Below, in pieces: positions 24,141 through 36,815 of a DNA stretch of 64,000 bases (its first letter is position 1; every line of letters begins with the position of its first letter). The notes under the pieces are model-generated. The model searched no databases, was not told the DNA's origin, and saw only the letters and a program-made list of their open reading frames with translations. A program made the translations under genes and the position numbers. The stretch comes from Aselliscus stoliczkanus (taxonomy: Eukaryota > Chordata > Mammalia > Chiroptera > Hipposideridae). The stretch covers positions 94,107,187-94,171,186 of the forward strand of contig CM066732.1 in assembly GCA_033961575.1 (NCBI GenBank), given 5' to 3'.

Positions 24141-24525
24141 AGGTGAATCTGAAATAAACGATGTTGGGTTAGAGGTAGCCTAGTAGGCCACTGGTGCTTA
24201 CTTCTAATGACGCCATGAAGCCATCCCTGGCTTAAACCTGGCCTTCCAAATCCAAATGTCTTTCTCCAACCCCAGCTCCTTCAGGGGAAGGGTGGGGGTC
24301 AAGTGTTTGATAGGAAACTCACACTTAACAATGGAAGGGATAGGAGTGGCTGGGGTGATTCTAAAACCCAGAGCCCTTTACTGCAAAATGCCTCCTCCTG
24401 CTTGTGCCAAAATTCCCACACGTATACTCATTGAATCCTTCTGAAGAAGAGTTAGCAGTGAGCCGCTTTAGCACCTGAGCAGGCAGGGCTCATAGGGTTC
24501 ATCTAGTGTGACAGTGACTTCCTAG
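24141..24525. other. Unassigned DNA, no gene seen
   Basis: About 385 bases between two MIR copies. One 62-codon frame, no repeat or motif recognised. Confidence 0.5.
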
Positions 24526-24553
24526 TTACATTAGCAGTAAAACATGGTGGTGA

Positions 24554-24668
24554 AGGGCCGGCAGAGTGGCTCGGTGGTTAAGCGCTGGCTTGGGAAACCA
24601 GCGGCCCCGGTTCGGGTCCCACATGTGAGGGCCAGTGACACTGCCCTCAAAAAAAAACACACACAAAA
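24554..24668 (+). mobile_element. Short (head-only) tRNA-derived SINE
   Basis: The element holds only the tRNA-like head, ending GTGACACTGCCCTC, then an A-rich tail with an ACACAC interruption. It has an A box-like TGGCTCGGTGG and a B box GGTTCGGGTCC. The exact 15-bp target duplication AAAACATGGTGGTGA lies at 24539-24553 and 24669-24683. The break with the composite form is right after CTGCCCTC, the same place as in the copies at 34418 and 49191, so this is a real subfamily and not random truncation. Confidence 0.92.
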
Positions 24669-24762
24669 AAAACATGGTGGTGACAAGCATAGGTTTTAGC
24701 TCCAAACACACCTGCATCTAGTGATGTAAGTAAATTAAGTTGCTTAATTTTTCTAAGGGTTT

Positions 24763-24974
24763 TTTTTTTCATTAAAGTTCATTTTAATTAATTGACAATT
24801 ATTAGTAAAGGTGACAATTGTTAATAAAGTAACATAGGTTTCTGGTGTACAATTCTGTAACACATCAGCAATATATCACATTGTGTGTTCACCACCCAGA
24901 GTCAGTTCTTCCATCGCCATATATTTGATCCCATTTACCCTCAGCTACCACCCCCTCCCCCTCTACCCTCTGTA
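24763..24974 (-). mobile_element. Young L1 3' end, antisense
   Basis: A T-run at the left, then on the minus strand the same L1 tail as at 21150. On the plus strand it reads TTCTGGTGTACAATTCTGTA, CATTGTGTGTTCACCACCCA, GAGTCAGTTCTTCCATCGCC. It interrupts a MIR. Flanking duplication is unclear (perhaps only TAAG). Confidence 0.85.
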
Positions 24975-25085
24975 AGACTTTTCCATCTGTAAAATATAGA
25001 TAGAACCTGCCTGATAGCCTTATGAATATTACATTAATAAATTTTAGTTACTTGACACTGTGTCTGGCATATAGTGATCGATCAA

Positions 25086-27389
25086 AGAATTTTGACTATT
25101 AACATCACAGAGATCCTGGGCTGTGTGGTTGGAATTACTATTAGGTGTAAGCACATATAGCCAAATGAGATGGGCTAAATTTTTTCTAAAGCTGACTGCA
25201 ATGATGCTTGTTATAGAACAACAAAAGCTGATTACATGTTACCTAAAATTCAGTATTGGTTATTATATAATACAAGCTGCGATTTTCTTCAATTATCAAA
25301 CTTTCAAAGTAAACCCAAAGTAAGAGATCAAGCTCTGAATATTTCTACATTCTTGAATTTTGTTATCACTTAACTGGGAACTCATTTATATTTTTTGATG
25401 CAAGATAATGGATGTGCATCTTTTCCCAATGAATAAACCAAAGATTTAGTTATAGGAAAGAAGAAAACAGCAAAAAACAACTTAACTGGATTAGAATCAT
25501 CAACAGGCATAGGCTGTATCATTTCTATATTTGGGTACCTGATTCATTCTGTTATTTGATAGTATCAGTAGAAGTAACTGTTGAGTGCAGGAGGGGACAA
25601 GAGCAATCACCTATGACTGTACTATACTAATCACCTATGCTATGGTATTTTGAGAAGTAGAATGGGAAAAATGGGTCATTTTTCAAAAATGGCAAGGCAA
25701 TCATTGAGAGTAGAAGAAGAAACCATCTAGTGATAGGTCAGGATGGCAAAGACAAAGAATGGCTAGCGTTTGTGGTTACCAACCTAGACTGCTGGAGGGG
25801 GTGCCCACTGTAACTTCCTACAAGGCATTCAGAAGCTCCAGTGCACCAAGTGTTGTGACAAGCATACTGCATCAGGCCTGCCTTCACAACAAAAGCCACT
25901 GCCATGAAGGGGTTTCTGGGGCTCTTTGGGAAGAAACTGAGGGGCCTCATTGAATAAGCTGCTAGGGCTTTAAAGTTGGTATCATGGTGTTTACTAAAGA
26001 CGCTCCTGTTGTTAAAATGGTCCCCCCTCAAAACAACCCTTTTTTGTTAACATTTGTCCTCCAAAGTGAGGAAGGGGCATTCGCAGAAGGTTTTAGACAA
26101 TTTTCACTCTCGGTGGAGAAGCTGGTAACTATGTAGTGAAACAAACACTGTTACCTACTTTACTTTTCCTCTCCTAACACATGTGGAAAGAACATACTGT
26201 TATATTTAGCAAAGCTAGTCAACACAGGTTTTGACTAGTAACCATGGAACAGCATGACTGCTAATGATAACAAAATGTTACATTGTGTTATATTCTCCAA
26301 TATCAAAAGGAATGGTTCAAGATATGACCGTGCCATCTTTCCCTGTCTTCCATTCACTTCCAAAGTATCCATCCAGCTATGGTGAGTCATCACCGCATTG
26401 CAGGTCTTCCATCAGTTTCTGGCATCAAGAGTGACAGCCTTAGTATTTTTTCTCCACATGAAGAAGCCTATGTTAAGATTCAGTTTTACTGCAATCATTT
26501 ATTGAAGTTCTGTCATCATTGAAAAGGACAGGTAATTATTAGCTTAAGCACTATCACATTGCTTTCATGAGAGTATTCGTTTTTATGAAAATGCTAATGA
26601 AGCCTGTACTTCTGCTGGAATGCTCACCCAGTGCACATCTACTTATGAGTTTAAAGCTTAGCATCACCTCCTGACAGGATGTTCTGGCTGCAATAAACCA
26701 AGGAAAACCCAGGTATGATATTTGACAGTAAAAAAATACCCAGTACTCTAGTTAATTAGGTTGTGAATAGTTACTCCCTGTTTAGAGACATTCTTTAGCT
26801 ATGACCTACACAGGAATAAAATACACACATGCTTTAATTCTAAATTTTTATGCACAGAATAGTGATTTACTTAGAAAACAGAAAAGATCCAGACATTTGG
26901 TTTTCCTCATGGGGAAGGGTATGGTTCTCAATGGCAGGAGCCATGGTCAACACTGTGCCCATGTCCAGAAAGTGCAGGGTTGCTGGCAATCCACCAGGTC
27001 AGCCAGCGACTCGGTAATTAGGAGACTGCCACTGATTGTGAGCTGGTAAGAATGAACATGAGAATGGTAGATATCTGGAATCACTATTGTGAGGGAATTG
27101 AGAGGAATAAAGGACCCAGCCACCTGGTGGAGGCATTTTTCTATATCTTTACCTTCTTCCCAGGAACCTTTCGGTATTTTTAGGGTTTTTTGGTTTTTTT
27201 TCTTTCCTTCTTTATATGCAAATTGTATATGTTATGGAAATCTTGTTCCAATCCCTACTTTACTGAAAAAAAAGGAATGAGTATCTTTTACAGGGAATAT
27301 TATTCCTTGCAGTTGGAAAGGTGGTGGTGGTTGGAAGGTGGAGAAGGGCCATCTCTGTGTTTCTGTTTATAACTGCAGAACCAATAATT
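25086..27389. other. Unassigned DNA, no gene seen
   Basis: Open frames at 25738-26031 (minus, 97 codons) and 25759-25953 overlap on opposite strands and carry no known motif. No repeat recognised with confidence. Confidence 0.5.
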
Positions 27390-27730
27390 TTCTTGGCTTA
27401 TATATCTTCCACTGCTCATTTCCTCACACCATTTAAATTACCCAAATCTATTGTTTCTACCTCAGATATCCCTTTCGAATCCACCTTCTGTTTTTCATCT
27501 GCAACCACACTTCCTTATTTCAGTTGCACATTGTTTCTTCCATTTACTATAACACTCGCTTAATTGGATATTCTATTGTTCCTGTCCATTATAGCCCATC
27601 TTTCACACTGTTATCAAAATTCTCTTTCTAAAACAAAATCTGACCGTTCCACGCTTTTACTTAAAAAAAAAAAAAAAAGACCATTCCCTATTGTTTCAGA
27701 GCTTCTGGTTTCAGTACTTGATTATACAGA
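27390..27730 (+). repeat. L2-like LINE fragment
   Basis: Pyrimidine-rich text, then TTCTCTTTCTAAAACAAAATC, TGACCGTTCC and CTTTTACTTAAAAA, with CCATTCCCTATTGTTTCAGAG after an A-run (27662-27679). This matches the L2 segment around 'CTAAAACACAAATCTGACCATG'. Noncoding; the poly-A is internal to the element. Confidence 0.55.
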
Positions 27731-28225
27731 TACATGTATCTATATAAAAGGAAGCAGCATAGATGTGACATTGCTCTGATAATATGCCTCAAAACACTTA
27801 TCTAGGAGAAACAAAGGAAATGGGACTGTTTTTATTCCCTACTATATGCCATATAATTAGAAAAACACCAAATTAAGTAAATCCACTGTGGATAACAGAT
27901 AAAGTGGCTTTCTCTATCCGTCCTCTTTCGTATAGGCTTATCTAAAAAGAGGAACCACTGACATGAGAGACCCACCAACACCCCTGAGTCCTAGGCTGAC
28001 ATTTATCCAAATAAGAACTGATTCTCTGATAGCAGTTATATACCCTGCCCCTCCACTAGCTCTTCCAGGCCATTAGAAGCTCTACCAGAACTCTTGCTTC
28101 ATTATTTGCTAAGAATATTAAGGACAGGAAAAGAGATAGGATAAGGGAAGACGAAAGAACCATGCCAGGAAATTCAGCACTGGGAAGAATTGTTAAAAGG
28201 GAAAAACTTATCTTCATACCCCTTC
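27731..28225. other. Unassigned DNA, no gene seen
   Basis: About 500 bases, AT-rich with no open frame of note and no recognised repeat. Confidence 0.5.
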
Positions 28226-29600
28226 TTTTTTCTTTTTAATTTTAAAAATAGAGAAATACATAAGAGTAAAGAAAAGAGATACTAAGTGCTCAGGTACCCA
28301 TTATCCACCTTCAAAGTTATCAATTCATCTTCAGTCTTGCTTTATCAATATTCCCCCCGACACATTCTTTTCACCATACACACTGCATTATTTTTTAGCA
28401 AATCTTAGACACTGTTTTATACTTCTGTAAATTTTCTACTATAAACTTGTGGAAGATGAAAAAAAAATTAAAAAGAAACTACAATACACTTACTGCACTA
28501 TATTAGCTTCCTATTGCTGCTGTGACAAATTAACATAAACTTAGAGACTTAAAACAACACAGATATATTATCTTACGGTTCGGAAGATCAGAAATTGGAT
28601 ATGAGTCTTAAAGGGGCTAAAATCAAAGTGTCATCAGGGCTGACTCCTTATTGAGGCTCTAGGAGAGAATATATTCCTTGCATCTTTCAACTTCAAAAGG
28701 CTAACAGCATTTCTTGGCTGCTGGCTATATCATTCCAACTTCTGCTTCATATCACTTTTTCTTTTTTGATCTTCCTGCCTCCCTCTTCTAAGTACCTTTA
28801 TTATTACATTTCGGGTTTACCCAGATAATCCAGAATAATCTGGAACTTAATCACACCTACAACATATTTACATATTCACAGGTACCAAAAACTAGGACAT
28901 GGACATCTTTGGGGGTGAGAGGGTGGAGTAGATATCAATATTCAGCCTACTACACATGCTTAAAAATTAACATTAGTTTCTTAGTATCATCAAAAATTTG
29001 GTCAGAGTTCAAATCCCCCTAGTCATCCCATAGTTTCTTTGGTTTGGTTTTATTTTCAGATGGTTTCATTAAGTCAGTAAAGTCAAAGTCCATACACTAT
29101 AATTGATTGTCTCTTTTAACCAATAGAAACTTGTTTTTCCTTGCAATTTATTTGTTAAAGAAATTGCATTGTTTGAGTGGCTGAGTATCCCACATTTATA
29201 ATTTTGCCTATGGAGTTAACACACTTTTTTGCTCCCATTTTTCCTATTAACAAATAATAGATCAAGAAGCTGATGAGCTCCAGGTTGTATTTTTGGCAAA
29301 AAGATTTCACAATGCCCCTCATTTCATTTAAGCATTATTCTTTACATTCCTATTTTCCTTATCAAAACCTTTCTCTCTGAGAAAGTTTTGTCCTCACAGC
29401 CATGTCCTCACAGCCATTATGCTTTACTATGAATTAGTTTAAAGGCTCTGGTATAGCACTTCAGCACAGATTCTGACTTCAGCTTTGTTCTACCCAGCTA
29501 CACCATAAAATCCTAGAGGAGTCATAATTTCAATCACCAAGTCAACACTGTCACTGACTAATTTGATCTAAGTTTATAGCTAGAACAGTTCTAAAGGATT
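28226..29600 (-). mobile_element. Old L1 3' UTR, antisense, split by an LTR
   Basis: The two halves (28226-28501 and 28963-29600) together follow the antisense of an old L1M-type 3' UTR: TTATCAATTCATCTTCAGTC, AGCAAATCTTAGACACTG, then after the gap AAATTTGGTCAGAGTTCAAA, TTGTTTTTCCTTGCAATTTA and GTGGCTGAGTATCCCACA. The right edge is uncertain. Family name (L1ME/HAL1-like) is a guess. Confidence 0.6.
28502..28962 (+). mobile_element. MaLR/ERVL-like solo LTR inserted in an L1
   Basis: Starts TATTAGCTTCCTATTGCTGC and ends near CAGCCTACTACA, consistent with a TG...CA type LTR. Internal marks are CTTAAAACAACACAGATAT, TCTTACGGTTCGGAAGATC, GGCTCTAGGAGAGAATATAT and GGACATGGACATCTTTGGGG. The copy at 61125 shares all of these in the same order. 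No internal retroviral genes are present. The family name is not certain. Confidence 0.65.
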
Positions 29601-30055
29601 CATCAATATTTTGTATAGGCTCAAATGAGGAATGGCATTAGGTCCTAGGATAACTCATATGTTACATCATCAGGGAATCAATAAGTGAGACCACATTCAT
29701 GATTAATTCAGGCCTCAGTGGAATACCAGGAATCAGAGGACATGGCCTCTTGAAAGAGAAAGGAGGCTGAGAAATGAAGATATCAAGAAGAACCCATCGT
29801 TGGTCAATGTTGACATCGATGTCTTCTGCTCAAGTTTTCATAATGAGATAGCTGGTCTCAAAGATAAGATAGGAGACAATTGTAAGATAGAAAAAATCAC
29901 TGCTCATCTGGGAACTGAATGGGAAGACCAAGACTTATAACTACTTCCACATTGCTGATTTTAAAAAAAAGAAGAAGAAATAAAGCAAAGGCATCTGATT
30001 TAAAAAGACAAGCAAAATTTGACAGCCATATAATGTATTGTAAAGATTGAGTTAT
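29601..30055. other. Unassigned DNA, no gene seen
   Basis: About 450 bases, no open frame or repeat recognised. Confidence 0.5.
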
Positions 30056-30190
30056 CTGTCCTCAGTTTGGCTGCAAACTCCACTACTAACTAGCAGTGTG
30101 ATTTGGGGGCAAACCTTTAAGCATTCTGGATTATTGATCATCTTTAAAGTGCAGGTATGGACTAGATAATCTCTAAAGCCCCGCCCACAA
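30056..30190 (+). repeat. MIR SINE fragment
   Basis: CTCCACTACTAACTAGCAGTG, GATTTGGGGGCAAACCTTTAA and TTTAAAGTGCAGGTATGGAC follow the MIR 'CACTTACTAGCTGTGTGACCTTGGGCAAG...' core in order. Confidence 0.65.
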
Positions 30191-33100
30191 ATTTTTTTCT
30201 AGTGCATGTTATTGCTAATGTTAAACATAAAATGTACAATCATTCATTGATCTCATGTACTTCATAGAATTTTAATGATTAACAGGTTTTAGAATATGCC
30301 TTCGCATCACACTTCAACAAGATGACTGATTTTTGTAAATGTGCAGCCTTCCCCAATAGGCTTCACCCCAAAAGTAGGCGAGAAACACACTGAAATATAT
30401 GAACTCAGGTGTGTTGTTCTTGTTACGCATCCCTGCCCTTTCTCTCCCTTCTTTTATCCCAAAGGCCATGGGCATAACTGGTATATCACTCGTATAAATA
30501 AGGCTACGAAGACACTGTCCATATATTCACACTAAAAACACAAATTACCGATGCTTGAGAAAATGAAGTACAGTGAAGGATTAAACACTCATTCATATTA
30601 TCATGTTTGGTGACTGCCAACTTTGTTAGAATGAAAGAAGAATGGAAATGGGGATATTCCACTTAAGGCAATGTCTTTTATGATCCTGAAGAGGCATTAA
30701 AAATAGAAATGTTTCCATTCCTGCCAATCAATTCAGTAAAATTTCTCGGCATCACATGGGGAAAGTGACGGGTTGATTGGCAGCAGTAGTAATCACTGTT
30801 CAATTTGGGCAATTAGGGTTCAACATAATAACTGAGGAAGACAGGCAGCTACAAGCATAACTCCTTCACTGACAGTGCCTACACACTGGGTAAATAGATC
30901 ATTAGGTAGGTGAATCAGTAGGAAAGTCAAACCCCATACATTTATTTTAGAATAATCATTTGGGGCGGACATAAATAGCCTCTCCACTTTTCATGGCACA
31001 GTACATGCATTGTGCTCTATATGAAATAAAGATCACATGGTTATTGAAAACATGTGAATCCTTCACAATGCAGTTAGAGTAACATATGGTTTTAATAATC
31101 AAGTAGTATTTGTTTAACATACAGTTACTACTATTAAATGTACCATGATTATTTAATTTAAATGTCAAATATCGAAATCAGGCTAAAGATTAACAGCTAA
31201 TACCAACTTAATGATAAATATTCATCAAATGCTTTTTAATGTGGAATTATTACTGAACTGGAGATTTTCTTCCAGTTTCCCTTATCATCCCAGCATTCCC
31301 ATGTGTTAAAACCTTAGAACCATACAGACATAGCGCTGACCGTATAGAGCTTGCAGTCGATGAGGAAAAAGAGGCACAGAGAGGCAAGATAACTTATAGA
31401 CGTTTCATGCACAGTTTTCTACTTTTTAATTCATCACTTTGTACAACACCATGCTGCTTTTCTCATAGAAGAATTACTTATAGGGGGATCAGAGGCCAAA
31501 CATTTTGTGAAATAAATCTGTAAAACCAGTCCAGGGCTAGCACAGAGCAATTTTTCCTTCCTTATCTACACCCTTCCATTGTCCGTTCACTTCACCGAAT
31601 ATCTCCTCATAGCGGGACCAGCAGCTCTCTGCCGGCTGAATGCCTAGGACGTGAATCCTATCCTTCATCCCTGGAGCTGAAGAAGCAGCTTCCTACTCCA
31701 GATGATCATGATATCTATGGGAAGACTGGAACTGAACCCAGCTGTCCTACAGAGAGGAATGATTGCTAAGGATGGAAAATCCAACTTGGGGAGTGAAATC
31801 ACAGCAAGGGAAGCCATGAGTCCCCAGTCTCATAGCAGGAAGAAGTAGGGAAGCATGTATGTGTCTGGGTGTGTGTGATCTTTGGGTGGGTTAGGCCAAG
31901 GGTGGAGGGGCCCGTTGAAACTTAAAATGAGACAAATGTTTCCAAACTCTGGTGTTCCATACACGTGAGTCCCTCAGCCCTTCTCTAGCATTTTCACCCT
32001 CTTTGCTAAATTGGCTGCAGAAACAAAGCTTACTCAAGTATGTTTGGAGTGAGCAACCAAAATGGTAAGCTACACCTGGTTCATCAAGTCATACAAAAAA
32101 TATGTTTAATGATTGGGCTTTGTTTGCTTAGAGAAAAACAATAGATAATTGAGTGTGTGATGTATGTGTATGTGTATGTATGCATAGTGAAGAAGGAGGG
32201 AGTGGAAGAGACAAAAGGAAGGGAGTTGGTGCCCAAGGACTTTTTTTACTTATTTTCTCTGCTTTGTACAACTAGAAACAGGGTATGTGTGTGTCGCTCC
32301 AAATAGAAGAATTAATCCCAATGGACAGAAATAGAGGAAAGCTGATTTCTGCTGTAATCAGAAATATTTTCTTAACCCTTAGAGTTGCCCAATAATAGAA
32401 CAGTGGAACCAGCCAAAATTTTCAGCTCTGAGTTATTGAGAATTTTTGAACAAGGAGAAACCGAATTGACCAGGGCAACCCTTCAGTGATGTGAGCTCAC
32501 CTGTCTTTTTTGTTCAACACAAGATTTCATGGAACTGCTATACTATAAGCCTTAGATTTATTTTTCATGAAGCGTCGTTTTAGTGCAGATCCCCAAAGTG
32601 TGATTTTCTTTGGGAAAGAGCAGTAAAGCCGAGTGGCATACAAGGGAGATAGAAGGAGGGGAGAGAAGGACAACCTGAGGAGGAGGGATTGGCCTAGAGC
32701 AAGACAGTGAAGAACAGTCCTCCTCAGTAACCATAATGATAAACTTGTCACAGTTCCTATGTTGATATGAGAAAACAAGGAAGAGCAAAGGTGAAGTATG
32801 TGGATTAAGGTATAAATCAGAGGTAGGAGTGTAAAGCTCTATGTAACTCAACTGTTAGCTGGAGCATCCTTGTGCCTTGGAGATCTTGTTAAACTTGAAT
32901 CAAACTGCGATTGGCCACAGCTCTCCCTCTGGCTTCTGTACGTTCCCATGTTGACTTAGGAAACAAGGGTCAGATGTGTTCTGATCTCTGGTGACTTTTT
33001 CTGGACAAATATCATGAGCTCCAGGTAAACAATTTTTGTCTCCATGTGAAGAGTTTCCTAACTGAGCAGTATGAAGAGGGAATAGATAACTAGGTAAGGG

Positions 33101-34417
33101 ATAGCCAGATTAAGTTTTCCATCTCAGTGCTGGAATGCTGCAAGGAGAGATACAATTACTTTGTACAACCAGGCCACATCTAAACTTTTGGGGATGGTCC
33201 TAAAAATCATGTAGAAATAATGGAGAAGGATCTAATACTAATTCCAGGAAATTTAGGAGGCATTTCTTTTAAGACTGTCAGAAAGTAAACCATGGAGCCT
33301 TTTTAATATATTTCTTCTTCCCCCCATACTTGTGGTTACATAATATCTTTTCCACCGTCAAATTGAGCCAACTGGCCCTTACTTTTTTTTAAAATCAGTT
33401 GCAACTTATATTGTAACTATTAAAGACCTTTATTCGAAATGCAAAACACCAGACTGACAAGTCTCATTGATTGGGTGTGTTGCTTCTACATTGGTTGTCT
33501 GTGTAATTTTATTTCTAATATGCTATGATGGCAGGAGGCAGTTAAATAAAAACCAGACCCGCTGATTACTCATCAAGGAAACATTTCATGCTGAGATTGA
33601 GGGCTCCTTTACCTCAGCTGTATTATACACATCTCCATGGGCTTGGAACTCAGAGATCTGTCTTTGAAAGTGCTGAAATGGGGCACAACTTTCCTGACTG
33701 ACTGGCCTCTAAGCACTGAGTGTCAAGCAGTGATTTGAAGCTCAAGACATTCTATGTCTACTTTACCCCATGGCCCCCCATCATCATCCCTAAGAATAAG
33801 GAAGAATGACTCAACATCTTTCCTTCTTTCAGTACAAAAGGCACGTGTGACTTCCTATCCTTTTCCCAGAGAAGAAAGGGTGCTTTTCCCATCATCAAGA
33901 TTAATTCACAAGTGGATTATTTAAATAGCACATGTGCTAATCTCTTTCTAGTGCATATCAATTTCTGGTTTCTGGCTCTGGCATACTTTAAGACCATAAA
34001 CTCTTGAGATTGAATTGAAGTGCTTGCTACTTTCCAAGGGCCAAATTCACAAGAGCGGAACTTATATTACAGACTGAACACTCAGCCTATTCCCCCAAAT
34101 ACAAAGCAAAGATCCGGGGCAGGGTGACCCCACTGGACTCCCTGCCTATACCTTGCCACCCACACATGAGCTCATACATGTCAACAATCAAAGGAAGTTT
34201 ACCCTTCCAGAAAAAAGCAAACAAAGAAAGAAGTGTCTTGATGTCAATTTCCTCCTATTCCTCTCATGAGGCCCCATTATTTTGTTTAGCTTTCGGTCAC
34301 ACAAGTTTTGATGCCTTGGCAAACTGTTTTGTGACAAGAAAATCAAGAATAGAATCCTGAGAGTTCCCTTCAAAATAATATATGAAGAACAGTTGAAGTA
34401 ATTGAGAATAATTTCTT
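30191..34417. other. Unassigned DNA, no gene seen
   Basis: About 4.2 kb without a confidently named repeat. Open frames do not exceed 100 codons (the longest, on the minus strand at 34188-34490, runs into the short SINE). There is a TG/TATG-rich patch at 32150-32190 and a possible MIR trace near 31350-31400. Confidence 0.5.
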
Positions 34418-34523
34418 CCTGGGCTGGCTGAGTGGCGTGGTGGTTAAGCACTGGCTTGGGAAGCCAGCGGCCCCGGTTCGTGTCCCACATATGAGAGCCA
34501 GTGACACCGCCCTCAAAAAAAAA
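34418..34523 (+). mobile_element. Short (head-only) tRNA-derived SINE
   Basis: The tRNA-like head only, from GGGCTGGCTGAGTGGCGTGG to ACACCGCCCTC plus an A9 tail. Near-exact 14-bp target duplication: GAGAATAATTTCTT (34404-34417) and GAGAGTAATTTCTT (34524-34537). B box reads GGTTCGTGTCC. The breakpoint after GCCCTC is the same as in the other short copies. Confidence 0.9.
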
Positions 34524-34537
34524 GAGAGTAATTTCTT

Positions 34538-36029
34538 TTGGAGGCCAGAAGTTTTGATGGGTTCAGGATAGCTCACTGACTTCACAGAACTAAAGGATTA
34601 TTTGCTATGACTCTAGAGGGCATGGTTAAACTAATGGATAGAAAGGAGTTCCTGGTGGATTGAGGATGAATTTTGACTTGGTATGAAAATTTAAAAGCAA
34701 TATAATAACAATTAGAGATGTTCAAGGATACAATAATCTACTTCAATAGATAGAACATTCCATGGCCCTGGAGGAACAGTGTTCAGGCAGATGGCTTGAA
34801 AAACGAACAAGAGGCAAAGTGTTTATGTGTAGACAGTTCATATAGTTTACTTAATAATCAAAGGAAATGAAGAATACTTTATGGTGTGATAGGGGTAGAA
34901 GCCAGACTAGATTGGAGTGAATGGGGTTGAACAATTTTATTTTAGTATCTGAACTTTTTGCATATCATGTGTACTTATCTTAGCTCAGATTCCTAGAAAA
35001 GGAGCCTGAAAGCAGAAACTCAGTTGCTGCCCCTTTTGGGGGGAATGCAGGGGAAGTGAGGAGTATGACAAAGAAAAAAGAAGAGCAAAAATGAGGATGA
35101 ATGTGCATGAGCCACCTGGCCACTGCTTGGCAGCAAGTATAGTTGATTGTTTAATTGTGCAGGATACATCAGAGAGGCCACCTGAGAACAAACTGTCCAG
35201 GAGACAGGAGAGAGAAGAACCTCTTCCGTTCCCTGCCATCCATCATTCAAAGTCAACTTCACGGAACCCCAGGGCTTTTAGGCAGCATCTCTGGGAAGCT
35301 CCCCAGGAAGCCAAAGACTGCAGGGCAGTGTGGTGATCGTGCAGAAGCAGCGTTCCCCTTTGCCATGTAATGGGCTGGCATGGGAGTGATGACCTGGCTC
35401 CACAGCATAGAAATACCATGGGGGCCACTCTGGCCAGAGCCAGGCAATTATACAAGTAGAGCACCAGAAGGCAGGGGGTATGTGAACTGTGCCCAGCATA
35501 GCTCTCTGCTCCGGATCCATGGTGCCATCTTTGAACATGGGTGTGGTCTTTGATCAGGTGTTATCTGTCCTCTGTGTGCTGCACTTCCAGATATTTATTC
35601 AGAGGAAGGGCTCCTTTTTCTTAGACAGTGGTGCCCAGATATGCCTGACAAAAGAGTGGATGACGGGTCCTCCATACCAATCATATCTCCATTGATGAAG
35701 GAACACACCCATCCTCAGGAATAATTCTCCTGCCTCCAGACCCCAAACAATATAAAGGTTTCTTCCTCTCAGTCCTGGCTGAGAAATTATACTTTCTGAC
35801 AGCTGTCTGGGGAGGCACTTCCTAAGACTCCTAAACAATTTTTCCTGGAGCTGGTCAAGTTTGCAGAGAAACTGTACTCAGAGAAACTGTATTCTGGGCA
35901 GCGCTCGTTTTAAGAGATGAGCATCTGCAGTTTAATTTCCACTTTGCAGATACATGATCCTGCCTGCTTCTTACTTATTATGATCTCAGTTTTTCAACTG
36001 CATGAGGAACAGCCTAGTGAGGAAGAAAA
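34538..36029. other. Unassigned DNA with a GC-richer patch, no supported gene
   Basis: Between 34985 and 35840 the GC content rises and open frames of 60-86 codons overlap in several frames on both strands. The competition among frames, lack of motifs and lack of splice signals speak against a real exon. A 15-bp tandem duplication (CAGAGAAACTGTACT) lies at 35864-35893. The patch could be an unrecognised old LTR or DNA element. Confidence 0.45.
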
Positions 36030-36180
36030 CTTGACTTGATGTTTGAAGACCTGGGTGAGTCCTGAGCCTACCCCTTGATTTACTAGGGATTGTGATCAAA
36101 TTTCTTAAACTCTCAGGCTGGTTTTCCATCTGCTTCAAACACTTTTATAACTCCAAGTAAGCGCTGCATGAAATTTACAC
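36030..36180 (+). repeat. MIR-like fragment
   Basis: ACTTGACTTGATGTTTGAAGA, CTGGGTGAGTCCTGAGCC, AATTTCTTAAACTCTCAGGC and GTTTTCCATCTGCTTC follow the MIR left half and core, weakly. Confidence 0.5.
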
Positions 36181-36815
36181 ATGCATTATTACTGGGTCTG
36201 TCAAAGTGTGAGGGGTGGGACAGTAGTGTATGGGAATAAATGCTTGGGAAGATAAAGGACAGCTATGCAGATAGTCTGATAGCTATGGGGATGCTGGGGG
36301 GAGCCCTGCAAGTTTAGGAAGGTAGGTTTATGGCTGTAAAGAGGCTATTGCTCAGGAATACACCAAGTAGTATCAAATATTGTACAGCATATTCCTCAAT
36401 CCTGGTTCCATCTAATGGGAAAAGATACTCAGAGGTTATAGAAAGGCATATTTAGGAGAGGGAGGTCTGAAATTATCAGAGAAAGACATGGAAGCAGTTA
36501 TAAGGTACACAATGTAGGTTATAGCTAAGAAGAGGTCTTAGCTACTAATACTCAGTCAATTAATCAGTGTTTTCTGGAATACCCATTGTGTGTTAGCCCT
36601 GTTAGTGTATAGAATATATAGAGAGAGCAAAAGATGCAATTCTTTTACTCAGAGTTTATAAAACCCAGCTGCTATTTTCAAATATCATACTTAGAACAAT
36701 AAAGGAGAAAAGCAAGTCATAATAAAATGCATGTGGCAAATAAAATAAAAATAGGCAGTAAGAAATATCCAGTATAAAACAGGGCCTTCTTACTGAGTAA
36801 CAGAACAAAGAGGAT
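36181..36815. other. Unassigned DNA, ancient-repeat trace
   Basis: The text near 36560-36600 (AATCAGTGTTTTCTGGAATACCC then GTGTGTTAGCCC) resembles the ancient 'ATTTATTGAGCACCTACTATGTGCC' motif. Nothing else is recognised. Confidence 0.4.

Larger units (their letters stand above)
24526..25085 (+). repeat. MIR SINE split by two later insertions
   Basis: MIR text is recognisable in three pieces: the start around ACATGGTGGTGA (24541-24553), a continuation at 24684-24762 (CAAGCATAGGTTTTAGCTCC, TTAAGTTGCTTAATTTTTC), and the end at 24975-25085 (TTTTCCATCTGTAAAATATA, CTTGACACTGTGTCTGGCAT). The gaps are filled by a short SINE (24554-24668) and an antisense L1 tail (24763-24974). Confidence 0.75.

Noticed and set aside
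25738..26031. Possible processed pseudogene (97-codon minus frame)
   Set aside because: No similarity to a known protein family was recognised on either strand, no poly-A tail and no target duplication.
28502..28962. Possible endogenous retrovirus with genes
   Set aside because: Only LTR-like sequence is present; no gag, pol or env text follows on either side.
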